Shown here piece after piece: positions 44,853 through 55,790 of a stretch of DNA of 64,000 nt. Position 1 is the stretch's first letter. Each line of letters begins with the position of its first letter. This stretch comes from Colocasia esculenta (Eukaryota; Streptophyta; Magnoliopsida; Alismatales; Araceae). Position numbers and translations under genes: made by a program. The notes under the pieces were generated by a model, which saw only the letters and a program-made list of their open reading frames with translations, made no database searches and was not told the DNA's origin. Location of the stretch: NCBI GenBank assembly GCA_014218235.1, contig CM024759.1, positions 74,669,079-74,733,078 of the forward strand, in the 5' to 3' direction.

Positions 44853-46428
44853 TGTAGACACCCGATTCTGGCCCATAAGTCGAACTTCATTTCTTGTTTT
44901 CTTAATGTGCCCCAAGTTGGTCACTCACCATGAGCCCATTTGTTAGCCATGTTTTGAGCCTATTAAAGCCCAATTCTTATCTTATCCCATCCAGTCATTA
45001 TTTCCTGAGTCCTTGCTCTATGGTTTCAACCCTCAAACCTTAACGCAACGACCTTGAGGGTCACATTCATGCCATTTAACCGATTAAAAACCCTTAAATA
45101 ATTGATTATTTTCCTAACTAATCAATTAAATTTTCAATATCATCGGTTATTCTTAACACGACGGGTCGTGGCGTCGCGTTAGCTCATGTCACGTCCACCT
45201 TGGCTGTCGCGACAGTCCATGCATATCTGTTCACGTGCCTTCATGGTCGTGATCACCTTGGATGTCGCGACAATCCATGTCGCGTCCCTACGACCCATCG
45301 CGACATGCTCTACATGCGCTGGCCTCCGCAACCACCTCCACTTTATCCTCCATTGGCCTTATCTTCATCCACAAGCAACCTCCCAACCCCCAACCGCGGT
45401 TTGAGGTTCCATCCTACCTTAGAACTCTCCTAGGACTCTTCCCATGCAGATTTACATGACTTTTTATTATTTGCATAGGTCATTATCACCTATGGACAGA
45501 ATTTTCTCTCTCTTGTCGATATAAGTAACCCTACCATTTCAGAAGGAAGATAGGACCTATTTTGCCACGAAGTGTTGCCAAAATCTCTCCAAAGCTTCCC
45601 CTTAGCTCGTAGCCCTCCCATTTCCACCCATTTCCTCATTATCTACTTCATCAGATCATGCTTCTTCCTTCAAGTATGGAGCTTGATGGCTGAGGAGGCG
45701 GCTTCCACGTTCTTCCAAGGCTGCTACACGACCCAGAGCATCACCCTACAGCCAGGGAGTCGCCCCTTTGGGGCCCTTTCTTCCTTCCTTCTTCTCATTT
45801 CCTTTCATGTATGTTGTTATTTTCTTATAGAAGCACACCTTCCTTTCCCACATTTCTATACAACCCAAGGGGTTTAAAACACCCGCCAAGTTCGTTCCTT
45901 CCATGTTTCACTCTTTTCCTTCATTTTGAATAGTTACTTCACTTAAATTCGGTCAAACAAGGTTTCTTTTCTGTGTTTTATTGTTTTGGCAGGTACTAAG
46001 GCAAGGGCAGACGAGGAGCTCTTGTTCTCTAGCCAGTTGGAGAGCAGGAAGAAGGTCTCTCCACCCATCTCCCGCACTGTAGAGAAGGCGTCGGCCACCT
46101 GCGTCGTGACAAGAAGAACGCGCCTTGTCGGGGCGTCGTGACAGGCTTCCTATAGCGACAGGGATACCCGTCGCGACATCAATAAGTGCCCGCTTCTCAG
46201 TTCCTTTTTCCTAGCACGTTAGTCTTAGTTTTCATTCATATTTTAGGACAACTTATTAGGTGGCGATCACATCCATATACCATGCTTCGAACATTTGATC
46301 ATGTTGTGTGTTTCAAAGGGAGCGCAATCCCGTGATTACAATTATATCTGAGCCTAAATAAGGCATAGATATTGCATTAATTATCTACCGTTTTAATACT
46401 TAGAGTTCTCGTCTGCTGCAAATCTGCA
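44853..46428 (+). repeat. Ogre/Tat-type LTR (diverged)
   Basis: Begins TGTAGACACCC and ends ATCTGCA, comparable to TGTAGACAC...ATCTACA of the element at 48737. Shared internal landmarks in the same order are the GGCAGGTAC block, a GAGCTC...GTTGGAGAG hairpin position, TCTCCACCCATCTCCCGC and TGGCGATCAC at 46261. TCGCGACA words form its array (45160-45310, 46080-46180). No TSD was found; it may be the 3' LTR of a truncated element whose body is 43.4-44.85 kb. Confidence 0.65.
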
Positions 46429-48022
46429 ACCAATATTCAAAAGGGCTAATGGGTTCAAAGCGGAAAAAAAAAACGAGAAAAACACATGACAGATCTACAA
46501 TGTTGTATAGCCAAATCCTCTTTTGCCCCCTTTTATGCTCGCCTTGGGATCTAAAGCCCACAGGAGGGGTTCAGCAAGGGCGCAGATGCCTTAGAGAAAA
46601 GGGGAATAAAGGATTTAAGAACCCCCTCCTACCATCCGATGAACAAGACAAATACATCAAGATAGAAACACCCCTTTCGAGTACAAGCCATTGTAGTTCT
46701 CTTACAGACGAAATTGGCCATTAAAATCTGCCCAACCCCGATCTGAGGAACACTATTCGATGTATAAAGGTAAAGATTAAACAACATTGATGGACAAAAG
46801 AAAAAGGGGAACCCAACTATTATACTCATATCACATGCTGGATGAACATGGAAAGGGACTTATGCGAAAAGAAAATCTTTTATGGCAAAGAGCCATCATT
46901 GCCTTTGTACGTGGAAGAAAAGAGAACAACTTCTTAATGAAAGACATAGAAACATAATTTAATAGGAGGAGAATGGAAGAGGAGAACAAAATTTTCTCTC
47001 TTTCAATCACATCGGGCTCCACTCACCCCACTCTCTCTTTACTCTCTACACTCTCTTATAGGAAAGGAAAAAATGGTTGCCTTCTCTCACCCTCCCTTGA
47101 ATGCAGCGGCAAATGAAAGAAATGGGCATGGGAAGAACTGGAGCAAGGCGGCGACCGCTTTCCCTCTTGTTGGAATGCAGTGGATGGAAGGGGAGCCCCT
47201 AGGCGACAACCCTCCTCTAGCTTTTTCTCCCCCCCCCCCCCCCCCCCCAAGCATATTATAGGCCCTTTTTAGTGACCTCTTTCCCATTTTTACCCCTTAG
47301 GGTGTTGTACTACCCAGATGCCCATCTTCTCCCTTTTTTTTTGATGGCTAGCCGATTGTGGGCCTCATCATGAGCTTAGCACTTTGAGCTATATTTTTAC
47401 GCTAGAATTTTTGATGTCCACAGCCATGCATGATTTTTATTACCTGATTTAGCACTCTTGTTACTTCTAATGTGAGGTTTTCAAAATCGGATTTAAGAAA
47501 ATACTCACACACACATGAGTGATTCTCAGGTGCGACTTGCGCATACACTCTTGCACGACATGAAACCCCTTCTTGGATCATATGAACTCTCTGTCGAATC
47601 TTCCTTCTACCGGACTAGTGTCACATTGACAAAGGCCTCCGTAAGTCTCCTCTGACCATGGATTCTCACATGACCAATGATCAGGTTGTACGATTGAAGT
47701 ACCCAGAAGTTAGTGTGTATGTCTCTCTCTTCTCTTGACATTCTTGGTGAGATCTTCTCTTATCATCTTACTTTCTGAAGTACACATCCATTAAACATGA
47801 GACAAAGTCATTAATGAGATATTGAACTAAATGAAAAGCATGTTTTTATGCTACCAGACTGAACTCTCGAACTATTGTCTTGGTATTCCCAAATTATCTT
47901 GAAATTGTTAAACTCGTGAACTTCTTGTTAATGGCCATACTTGGTTGTGTGTATCTACATTTAAAATTGTGAGATGAAGGATCAGACACGCGCGAGTGTC
48001 GAAGGGCTCCATTCTAGCCCCC
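46429..48022. other. Intergenic, poly-C tract, no gene seen
   Basis: The stretch contains a 20-C run at 47229-47248 and a GC-richer patch at 47080-47225 with frames on both strands but no recognised motif. Confidence 0.45.
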
Positions 48023-48639
48023 TGTTGGTAGGGAGCCAAAAATATACTTGATACGGTCGTCGTCAGCCGACAAGTTGGGTCGACGAGATCAAGGATCGGC
48101 CGTACCGACGATCCAACAATTAAGTTGTCGGAAGTCGTCGGCACAGGTTAGTCCATCACTGCGAAGAACTAACTCAAATAAGCACTAAGTCCGGGCGTCC
48201 CCAGCCGGCGCCAGGTCACGCTTACCCTAGGTACAGACGAGCCCCGTAAATCACGGCCCCCAGCTGGCCCATACCCTCTTTAGGCAAGCGGCTGTCAAGG
48301 CAGGACTCTCCCTGTCCAGCTGGCGAGGGTTCCCTGATTAGCGGCCCTGCCTCACGGAGGCTCGTCCGCCACCTTCCTTGTCTGTCCAAAGGACCAGGCC
48401 CTTATAAAAAGGATAGAGACCCACGAGGAAGAGGTAGGCTATTCGTAGCACAAAAACTCTCTCTCTCTCTCTCTTAACTACTTTCTAACTTGATCGTCGG
48501 AGTGTCCGACCACCGAGGAGTCTCGGTGGTTCTTTGCAGGTCGAACTCACTCCTCTGACGACTACGCGGCGCGACCAATCCCTCGGGGCCCACCCTGCTT
48601 GGCTCCGGCCGACGATCCTTGCTGATTTTCTCGGCAACA
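48023..48639 (+). repeat. Probable Gypsy LTR fragment or solo LTR
   Basis: Begins TGTTGGTAGGGAGCC and ends CGGCAACA. A TATAAAAAGG promoter-like box (about 48402) precedes a short leader and a (CT)n run, and GCCGAC/GTCGGC words recur. No matching TSD was found, so the ends are provisional. Confidence 0.45.
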
Positions 48640-48736
48640 ATACTGTTAACCATAGGGTATAATGATGAATGTGTTGCATCGTGCTGAGAGTACTTACTTG
48701 TGTAAATGCTAGATACAAACATCATATTACACGTGT
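48640..48736. repeat. Left part of an older LTR split by the gag-only element
   Basis: It joins across the 48737-59403 insertion to 59404-60711, whose 3' end carries a 'cctactgggcgag...catttcagga' block and ends GACGTGACA, like the solo LTR at 25323-27880. This is an inference from weak similarity. Confidence 0.35.
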
Positions 48737-50276
48737 GTAGACACACGAATTTTACCTATTATGGGCATATTTTCGAGTTACACTGTAACGCCCAAAATGC
48801 TCCGCTTTTTACCTCCAAAAAGCATTTTTTCAATATTCCTGAATTTTACCTATTTTTCTGGATGTCTCTCTAAGGTGGGTCCGGTCGCAAAAAGGGCCCA
48901 ATCAACTATAAAACTTCAATTTCAAAAAGTTAGATCAGCGACGGAACAACGACGAAAGTATTTCCGTCGCTAATCCGTCGCCAATCAGTGACGGATTGGC
49001 GACCACCAAAATATTCTCGCTGAACTGCCTCTAAATCGCGTCGGCCCCGTGCGATCGCGTCGGGGAGGGTGGACGCGGTTTAGAAAATCCGTCGCTAATT
49101 CCGTCGCTAAATCCGTCGCTAATCAGCGACGGATCAGCAAGGGAAAATATAACCGCCCCTGCATCGCGACGGCCCCGTTGGACGCGATTTTGCCATGCGA
49201 AACGCGTCTGGTTGAGTGGACGCGATTTAAAATTCCGTCGCTAAATCCGTCGCTAATTTCATCACGAATTTCGTCGCCGAACTGATTCTAAATCGCGTCG
49301 ACCTCGGGTGACGCGAGCGGTGGCAGTGGACGCGATTCAAATTCCGTCGCTATTTCCGTCGCTATTTCCGTCGCTGATTCCGTCGCTAACCCTTCCAAAA
49401 CACGCCGGCCACACTGAACGCGATTTCGAGCCTGAAACATAAAAACTCAGTTTCGCACCCAACAGAGCAGACAGGCCATTTGGGTGGGTTTCGGGTTTTT
49501 ATAGAGAGAGAGAGAGAGGGTTTCTAGAGAGAGAAAGGGGGATTTTAGAGAGAGGGAGGGGTTTTCAAGCGCCTGGGCTTTGCCGTTCGCCTCCCGACGC
49601 CACCCCGCGCCGTCTCCGCCGTCTCCGTCTCTCGTGGGCTCTTCATCGCCGTCATCTCTCTCCTCCTCTCGCTGTCTCGCCCTCCACAGCGCCGTTATGC
49701 TGTCCGGCCGCCCAGGGGAATCACCCTACTTTTCTTCCTTCCGGACCCCTCGTGGTCCTTTGAGTTTCTTTTATCACTTTTGCACATCACTGGCCCCTTC
49801 GTGGCCCATTTTTACACTTTCTATGCATGCACGCACTTCCATGCCATTTTTAGGGGTTTAAAAGACCACCAAGAAGGTGCGCTCTTTACCATTTTATATT
49901 TCTGTCATTTTATTCCTTTTTTAGGATTATTTACTACACAATTATTTAATTAGTTTTTGTTGTCTTTTTATTGTCTTATTGTGTCAGGTACCCCGGAGCT
50001 GAATCTCCTTCGCCGGCCGGCCGGTGGAAGGAGGAGGAAAGGGCCCACATCCATCTCCCGTCTTGTACGCCCCTCGCGGCGTTGTCTTTTGGCGCCCTCG
50101 GTGCCTGGCGATCACGGTACATTTAATTTATTATTTTTATTGCCTTTTTACATCGCCCGAAGGGCACCCTGTGTTTTTACCGTCTTTTTCACGCGTATCC
50201 GTACGCGTTGTGTGTAGCGTGTGTTTTTCGATCCCCGTAAAACGGGAGCGAAAAATACAATCTACAACTTGGCGAT
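48737..50276 (+). repeat. 5' LTR of gag-only element
   Basis: The U3 part (48930-49410) is an array of CCGTCGCTAA/TTAGCGACGG and AAATCGCGTC/GACGCGATTT words. A GA-rich leader (49500-49560), a GGCCGGCC-loop hairpin (50005-50033) and a TGGCGATCACGG block (50106-50117) follow. By eye it is about 97-99% identical to the 3' LTR in its last 700 bp but only about 88% in the first part. Confidence 0.92.
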
Positions 50277-50278
50277 CA

Positions 50279-50297
50279 CGGTGGGACCCTCTTGATT
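50279..50297 (+). other. Primer-binding site (Ogre/Tat type)
   Basis: TTGGCGATCACGGTGGGAC begins two bases past the LTR end. Ogre/Tat elements usually prime from a tRNA-Arg; I cannot confirm the tRNA here without its sequence. Confidence 0.75.
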
Positions 50298-50524
50298 TCG
50301 GCTCCGGGTACCTCCTTTTTACGCCCCACGTGGCGTTCTTTTTATTTTATTATGTTTTTATCATTTTTTTAATTACGTAAATCCATGATTAGTTGAGTTA
50401 TTTATTTGAGTCATTAGTGTTTAAGCTTTGTCATTAGCTTTCAAATTTCATTACATTTGTTTCAAACTGTGTGTGCATGTGTGTTTGATTCGTTTATGTG
50501 AAAAATTTTCCAGTTTTGATTACT

Positions 50525-50850
50525 GCACTAAATCGCGTCCGGTACAGCCGCCGCGATTTAGCGCGTTTTAGTTGGGGCGGGTCACTGGCTTGAATCGTGT
50601 CGGGCACATCCGACGCGTTTCACCCCAGTCTTTTATTTTATTTTGGGGGTTTATTTTCTGATTTGATTCGCGTCCACCTGACTGGACGCGATTTACTGCT
50701 TTGATTCACGGCGGCAGAAGTCGACGCGTTTCTGTCTACAGTTGTCCGTCCACAGGGACCTCCTGCGGGCCTTCAGATCCGCGTCGCGATGACTGGACGC
50801 GATTTAGCTTTTGATTCGCGCCGACTGTACCCGACGCGATTTAAACTATT
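50525..50850 (+). repeat. Array of GACGCGATTT hairpins in the 5' untranslated region
   Basis: About six imperfect inverted repeats of 28-34 nt occur, each of the form (A)ATTCGCGTCC, a short loop, then GGACGCGATTT. Examples are at 50666-50697 and 50815-50844. Confidence 0.8.
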
Positions 50851-51320
50851 TACATAAACGCATATTTCTGCCATTTGTGCTATATTTGTTGCATTTGACA
50901 TATTTGCATTGGTCGGGGGACCTCCTTTCCTCATTACTTAGGCTCCACACACCTCTTCCGGTGAGGGCTAACTCTCCATTGGGCAGTCCGTCCCTTTGGA
51001 CCAGTGAACCTTCTCCCGGAACCCCGTAAGACTCCGTACCCCGTGGATTCCCTCACGACGGACTTGAGCAGGCGGTACCACTACCGGTGACCCGGGTATA
51101 GACAACCTTTTACGTGGTGAGCTCTGATTCTAGTTTTACGCCGAAGTGCTGTCCGATTTTACACAACTAGGATCTCCTCTGGAGTGACGCATATTTCACG
51201 AATCCATTTAATTAATTGTCAACTCCTTAAAAACAACCGCTAATCATGCCAACTTGTTTGAACTACATCTGATTGAATAATCTTTGTTCAAACTGATTGT
51301 TTTATTGCTTGTTTATTAAG

Positions 51321-54300
51321 ATGGACCACTATCAAGCTAATCCCAACCAAATGGACTATGAGGACTATATCCAGTATTTATCCAACCAATCTCATGTCCG
51401 TCCATCTCGCAACCGCGGGGAACAACCTTCAACTTCATATGGCCACGTGCACACACCACGCACCAGCCATTCTAATGTTCCCTCACAGTCACCACAAATT
51501 CAAACCCGGCACGAGCCTACCCCGACCGGGGACCCAACAGTGCAATATTTCCTTAATGCACTGAATCAGCTCACACCCCAAGAGCTCAATACAGTCCAAT
51601 CTATGCTTGAGGGTGGGCAACCAGCCGCTTCACCTCCTCCTTTTCCCAGGCACCCGCCTATGTATATTCCGGCGACTTCGCCACGATCCCATGTACATCC
51701 TTCATCACCCCGGCCCCCTGGCCAATCGCACGTCCGTGCTCCGGTCCGTACAGACCGTCCTTTGGGAAGGCCAGCCCCACCTGTCTCTTCACAGGCCCAG
51801 CAGGCCTCTCCTCCAGATCAGAATGCTCTCCTCCGCGACTTGGAGAAAAGAATCAATAAGCTTTCAGCTCTTACGGGGAACCCCGTCGTCGCCATGCCGG
51901 CTCTCCCAAGAATTCACATTCCTCAATTGGAGATGCCAACATACAGAATGTACAATGGCACTGGGAACCCCCACATTCATATCCGAGAATTTCTTTATGA
52001 GTCTTCGCGCTGGCAACATGACCCTGCCACATTGGCATATCTTTTTAGGAAATCTCTTGACGGCCCTGCGCTGGACTGGTTCTACACCCTAGAACCCAGT
52101 GACGCAGGAGACTTCCGCTCACTGCAGAACCAATTCCTTCTCAAATACAAAGACCGCGTCAGCGCCTATCTTTCTATCACAGATCTAGTATCCGAGATGA
52201 TGGAGGCTGACGAGGCCTTTGAACATTTTGCTGACCGTTGGAGGTCCATGGCCATGCGCCTACAGAATGAGCTCTCGGAGTCGGAGCAAGTCAAAATCAT
52301 CATTTCTAACTCGACTCTGAGATTTCGACATATTCTGGCCATGAACAGAATTGACTCAATGCAAGATCTTTACGACCAGGGACGTTACATCCAGAGCAAT
52401 TTGATGGACTCCCCGATCGCAGATCTTTTTTATAATAATCATGATGCTCCGACAAAGCATGAATTTGTGGACGCCATCCACTATTCCCCTACCCACTATA
52501 CACTACCATCCACATATTATGCACCTCCGCATACATCTACTTACACAGACATCCCGCCACCTAGGCGTCCACTGATTCGTCCTCCGCGGACTGTTTATCA
52601 GGAACCTCCAACAGGGCCTTACGATGCCCAGATTTTTCATGAAGAAGCTCCAGTGCACCACACTGCACCTACTCCGACTTCCACGCCAACTCCTCCACCT
52701 CCACTATTACACCCACTACCCCTATCGTCACAGCTTGTTGCTCGGATAGAGGTTGCCATTCGCCAACCACCTCCCCAAACCACTTGGCGCTACGATGATG
52801 AACCTTCCGAGGTCATCCTCGTACGCCATTTACCACCACCATCCATTATCAAGCCTCCCATTACACCCCCAATGACACCAGTCATTCCACCACCCACGCC
52901 GCCAACATCCTTGGCGACCCAACCCGAGCAACCTCTTGCTGTGACACTCGTCACACCATTACTAGCTATATTACCACCTACCACGCCCCCACAGGGCATA
53001 CAACCTTCCGTCACGCCACTACTGGCGGTACCACCTATCACTATACCTACACCCACTCCCCTTCGCCAAAGCAGGCGTAAAATTTTACGGAGCAAAAAGA
53101 AAGGTCACCAGAAGAAGGAGGTCCCGGGACCGGGCATGCTTATTCAATCTCCTGAGTATATCCCTCGCATGCCGGTCATCGTCCAGATACGGGGCACAAT
53201 TCCCGAGAGGCAGTCCTCTTCGTCAATTAAGGCCGTCTCCACGCCTTCCATTGAACTGCCAATCATTCCAGCCCCAGGACTGGGCATGTTTTTCGAAACT
53301 CCTCGTTTCGTTTTTCGCATGCCGGTTATCATTCAAACACCGGGAATTTACACAGGGCGGAAGTCTTCTCTTCCTCCAATTTTGGCCGTCAAGATGCCTT
53401 CTTTTTCAGATATGCCACTAATTCCAGTTGCCAGCCGGCCCAAATTTTTCAGATTCACGATGCTCATAGGGAAGCTCTCACTCCAGGCTCTCATGACCCC
53501 GCAAACAGTTATTGTCAATCTTCCCACTCCGATCGAGGGGTCACTTTCACAGATTGTGCTATCGCACTCATGCGCCAAATCATTGGCACAATCTATTACT
53601 CAAGGGGTCGTGCCCCTTTCCACCACAAACATTATTCAATTTTTGGGCACAATCTCTTCATTGCCACTTCCAGCATATCCAGTGGGACTCTCCACACTTT
53701 CACCGAATATCATTTTAACGGAGTCACCACTCCCACGTGCATCTCCAATGGAAGTCAACCCTTCGCTGTTGCCTCCCACACAATCAGTGGAACTCTCCAC
53801 TCCTTTGACATATCATATTTCAAGGGAGTTACCACTCCTCAACTTTTCCATTCCAGCGGAGGCAACAACCACCCAGATTGTGCGCACGCACCTCAATGAC
53901 AACTCCTTGGCACAATCTCCAACACACCAGGGCATGCTCCCACTTATGTCACACGACATTCATTCACTGGGCATTGTCCCTATGTTGTTACTTCTGACAT
54001 TACCGGTGGCATTCCGCACCTTGACATCAAATTTCATTCCAAAGGAGTTACCACTCTCATTTGAATCTTCGTCAGAAGTCAACTTTCCCTTGATCTTCGA
54101 GAGCCGACTAGTCTCCAGCCGGAGCAGAGCTCGTCCATCTGCCCGATGGGCACGATATGTGAGGAGACACTTCCAGGCCCCGACGCAGGCCGCCAAGCTC
54201 AAATCTAATCGCCGGGCACGGCGTCCACAGTCCTGGGGACCTTCATCCCCCTCTTTTCCTTTTAAATCTTCTTTCATTTTGCTAAGTACATACTCGTGGG

Positions 54301-54695
54301 TTCTCCACATTCCCTCCCCACGGGAGGCGTTTTATTATCATTTGTTTAATGACTTTTCAGCGTACACCGGGCATCTCGCCCGATTTTGTCTATACAGTGC
54401 CCCACGCGGCACGTCCTTGAGCACCCTACGCTGTGCTCATCTTTCTTTTCAGTCGGCCCCTCGTGGCCACTTTGTTTCTATTCATCCGGACCATCCAAAT
54501 TTATTTTCTTTTATAGGGCATCGCGCCCTTTTTGTACCTGTCCAAGGGCATCGCGCCCTGTTTGTCTCTTCGACCCCTCCGGACCCTCCGGAGGTTTCCA
54601 ATAATTCTTTTCATGTTGACCCCTGTGCATTTAATCGGGTCCTTCGACCCTTCTCGCACTGTTTTCGGGGCTTTAATCCCCACTTTGCTTTGTAA
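51321..54695 (+). CDS. Gag-type polyprotein ORF, 1,124 aa, no enzymatic domains
   Basis: One intact frame runs from ATG 51321 to TAA 54693-54695. Residues 1-180 are Pro/Ser/Gln-rich and low complexity. Residues 200-360 form a retrotransposon Gag (capsid-like) domain with the Ogre/Tat pattern: PTYRMYNGTGNP, SLDGPALDWFYTLEP, FLLKYKDR, FADRWRSMAMRL. Residues 380-620 are Pro/Thr-rich. The next part contains two diverged tandem units of about 50 aa (sharing RMPVI.Q and SS..I.AV) and two of about 95 aa (sharing QIV..H, SLAQS, LG, PL, EVN), then a basic and Ser/Phe-rich tail. No CCHC knuckle, protease or RT was found. The likely role is assembling particles in trans with an autonomous Ogre. An upstream TTG-started extension exists, but ATG 51321 is preferred. 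Confidence 0.82.
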   Translation: MDHYQANPNQMDYEDYIQYLSNQSHVRPSRNRGEQPSTSYGHVHTPRTSHSNVPSQSPQIQTRHEPTPTGDPTVQYFLNALNQLTPQELNTVQSMLEGGQPAASPPPFPRHPPMYIPATSPRSHVHPSSPRPPGQSHVRAPVRTDRPLGRPAPPVSSQAQQASPPDQNALLRDLEKRINKLSALTGNPVVAMPALPRIHIPQLEMPTYRMYNGTGNPHIHIREFLYESSRWQHDPATLAYLFRKSLDGPALDWFYTLEPSDAGDFRSLQNQFLLKYKDRVSAYLSITDLVSEMMEADEAFEHFADRWRSMAMRLQNELSESEQVKIIISNSTLRFRHILAMNRIDSMQDLYDQGRYIQSNLMDSPIADLFYNNHDAPTKHEFVDAIHYSPTHYTLPSTYYAPPHTSTYTDIPPPRRPLIRPPRTVYQEPPTGPYDAQIFHEEAPVHHTAPTPTSTPTPPPPLLHPLPLSSQLVARIEVAIRQPPPQTTWRYDDEPSEVILVRHLPPPSIIKPPITPPMTPVIPPPTPPTSLATQPEQPLAVTLVTPLLAILPPTTPPQGIQPSVTPLLAVPPITIPTPTPLRQSRRKILRSKKKGHQKKEVPGPGMLIQSPEYIPRMPVIVQIRGTIPERQSSSSIKAVSTPSIELPIIPAPGLGMFFETPRFVFRMPVIIQTPGIYTGRKSSLPPILAVKMPSFSDMPLIPVASRPKFFRFTMLIGKLSLQALMTPQTVIVNLPTPIEGSLSQIVLSHSCAKSLAQSITQGVVPLSTTNIIQFLGTISSLPLPAYPVGLSTLSPNIILTESPLPRASPMEVNPSLLPPTQSVELSTPLTYHISRELPLLNFSIPAEATTTQIVRTHLNDNSLAQSPTHQGMLPLMSHDIHSLGIVPMLLLLTLPVAFRTLTSNFIPKELPLSFESSSEVNFPLIFESRLVSSRSRARPSARWARYVRRHFQAPTQAAKLKSNRRARRPQSWGPSSPSFPFKSSFILLSTYSWVLHIPSPREAFYYHLFNDFSAYTGHLARFCLYSAPRGTSLSTLRCAHLSFQSAPRGHFVSIHPDHPNLFSFIGHRALFVPVQGHRALFVSSTPPDPPEVSNNSFHVDPCAFNRVLRPFSHCFRGFNPHFAL

Positions 54696-55442
54696 ATTTG
54701 AATAAAAAATGTAAATTCTCTTAGGCCTCTGAGTCTCGCCCTCAGTAGGGCATTCGTCTTTTTAATTTTTAATTTCATCTTCCTGTTCTTAACAATCGGG
54801 TCCTTCGACCCTTCTCGCATTAATTTCCATGCTTTTCGCGCGAATAAAAATATGCAATCTTTTAGATCTCCGAGTCTTGCCCCCTACGCTGGGCACATCG
54901 TTTGCCCCCTACGCAGGGCACACGTTGCGCACATTCGCCCCCACGCAGGGCATACGTAGGGCACCTAACGCAAAGCAAGGGCATTCGTCCCCTCTTTACC
55001 CCTCCAAATTCTTTAATAATTTTTAGTTTAAATATACCAAAAATCGAGGAACTCCCTCAACAAAATTCCAAAAAAAAAAGATGAATATCTCAGGCATTGC
55101 CACACCGTTCCGGCATTTTTTTAGTTATGAATTCACCGGCAAGGAGTCCAATCTCTCTCCCGAGTTATTTAGAAGTTTTCCCAGGGCAACGCACGCGCAC
55201 ACACGTCACGACGCCCACAGCCGATTGCTCCCGGTAGACACTGTCGCCATCACAGCCACGCCTGACTGACATCATGAGTCTGTTTTTTCCTCCTACTTGG
55301 CCGAAGTATGGGTAGACACAGAGAGTTGGGCAAGGGAACCTTCCCGAAGCACCCTCCTGACGAAGGGGATGTCTAAACAATCATGGGCAGAATCAAAAAT
55401 CAAAAGTGATCAGAATGACCAATTCAATAATGAATTCCAATG

Positions 55443-55790
55443 CATGTCAAGAGGGAAAAGTCCCCGCAGAGATCCAAATAGACCCGGACGTAAGCATGCA
55501 ACAATAAAAAATGAATCCAATTAAGTCTGAATAGGGCATGTCAAGAGGGCAAAGTCCCCGCGGAGATCCAAATGGACCCGGACGTAAGCATGCAACAATA
55601 AAAAATGAATCCAATTAAGTCTGAATAGGGCATGTCAAGAGGGCAAAGTCCCCGCGGAGATCCAAATGGACCCGGAAGTAAGCATGCAACAATAAAAAAT
55701 GAATCCAATTAAGTCTGAATATGGCATGTCAAGAGGGCAAAGTCCCCGTGGAGATCAAAGCGACCCAGTCGTAAGCATGCCCCTACAATC
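55443..55790 (+). repeat. 94-bp tandem repeat, about 3.7 copies
   Basis: CATGTCAAGAGGG starts units at 55443, 55537, 55631 and 55725; the last unit diverges after GTAAGCATGC. Units 2 and 3 are nearly identical. Confidence 0.95.

Noticed and set aside
45186..45459. Three overlapping plus-strand ORFs of 65-77 aa
   Set aside because: They overlap in different frames within an Ogre-type LTR word array and have no motif.
51321..54695. Host proline-rich protein gene
   Set aside because: It lies between matching LTRs and a PBS and has an Ogre/Tat-type Gag core, so it belongs to the retroelement.
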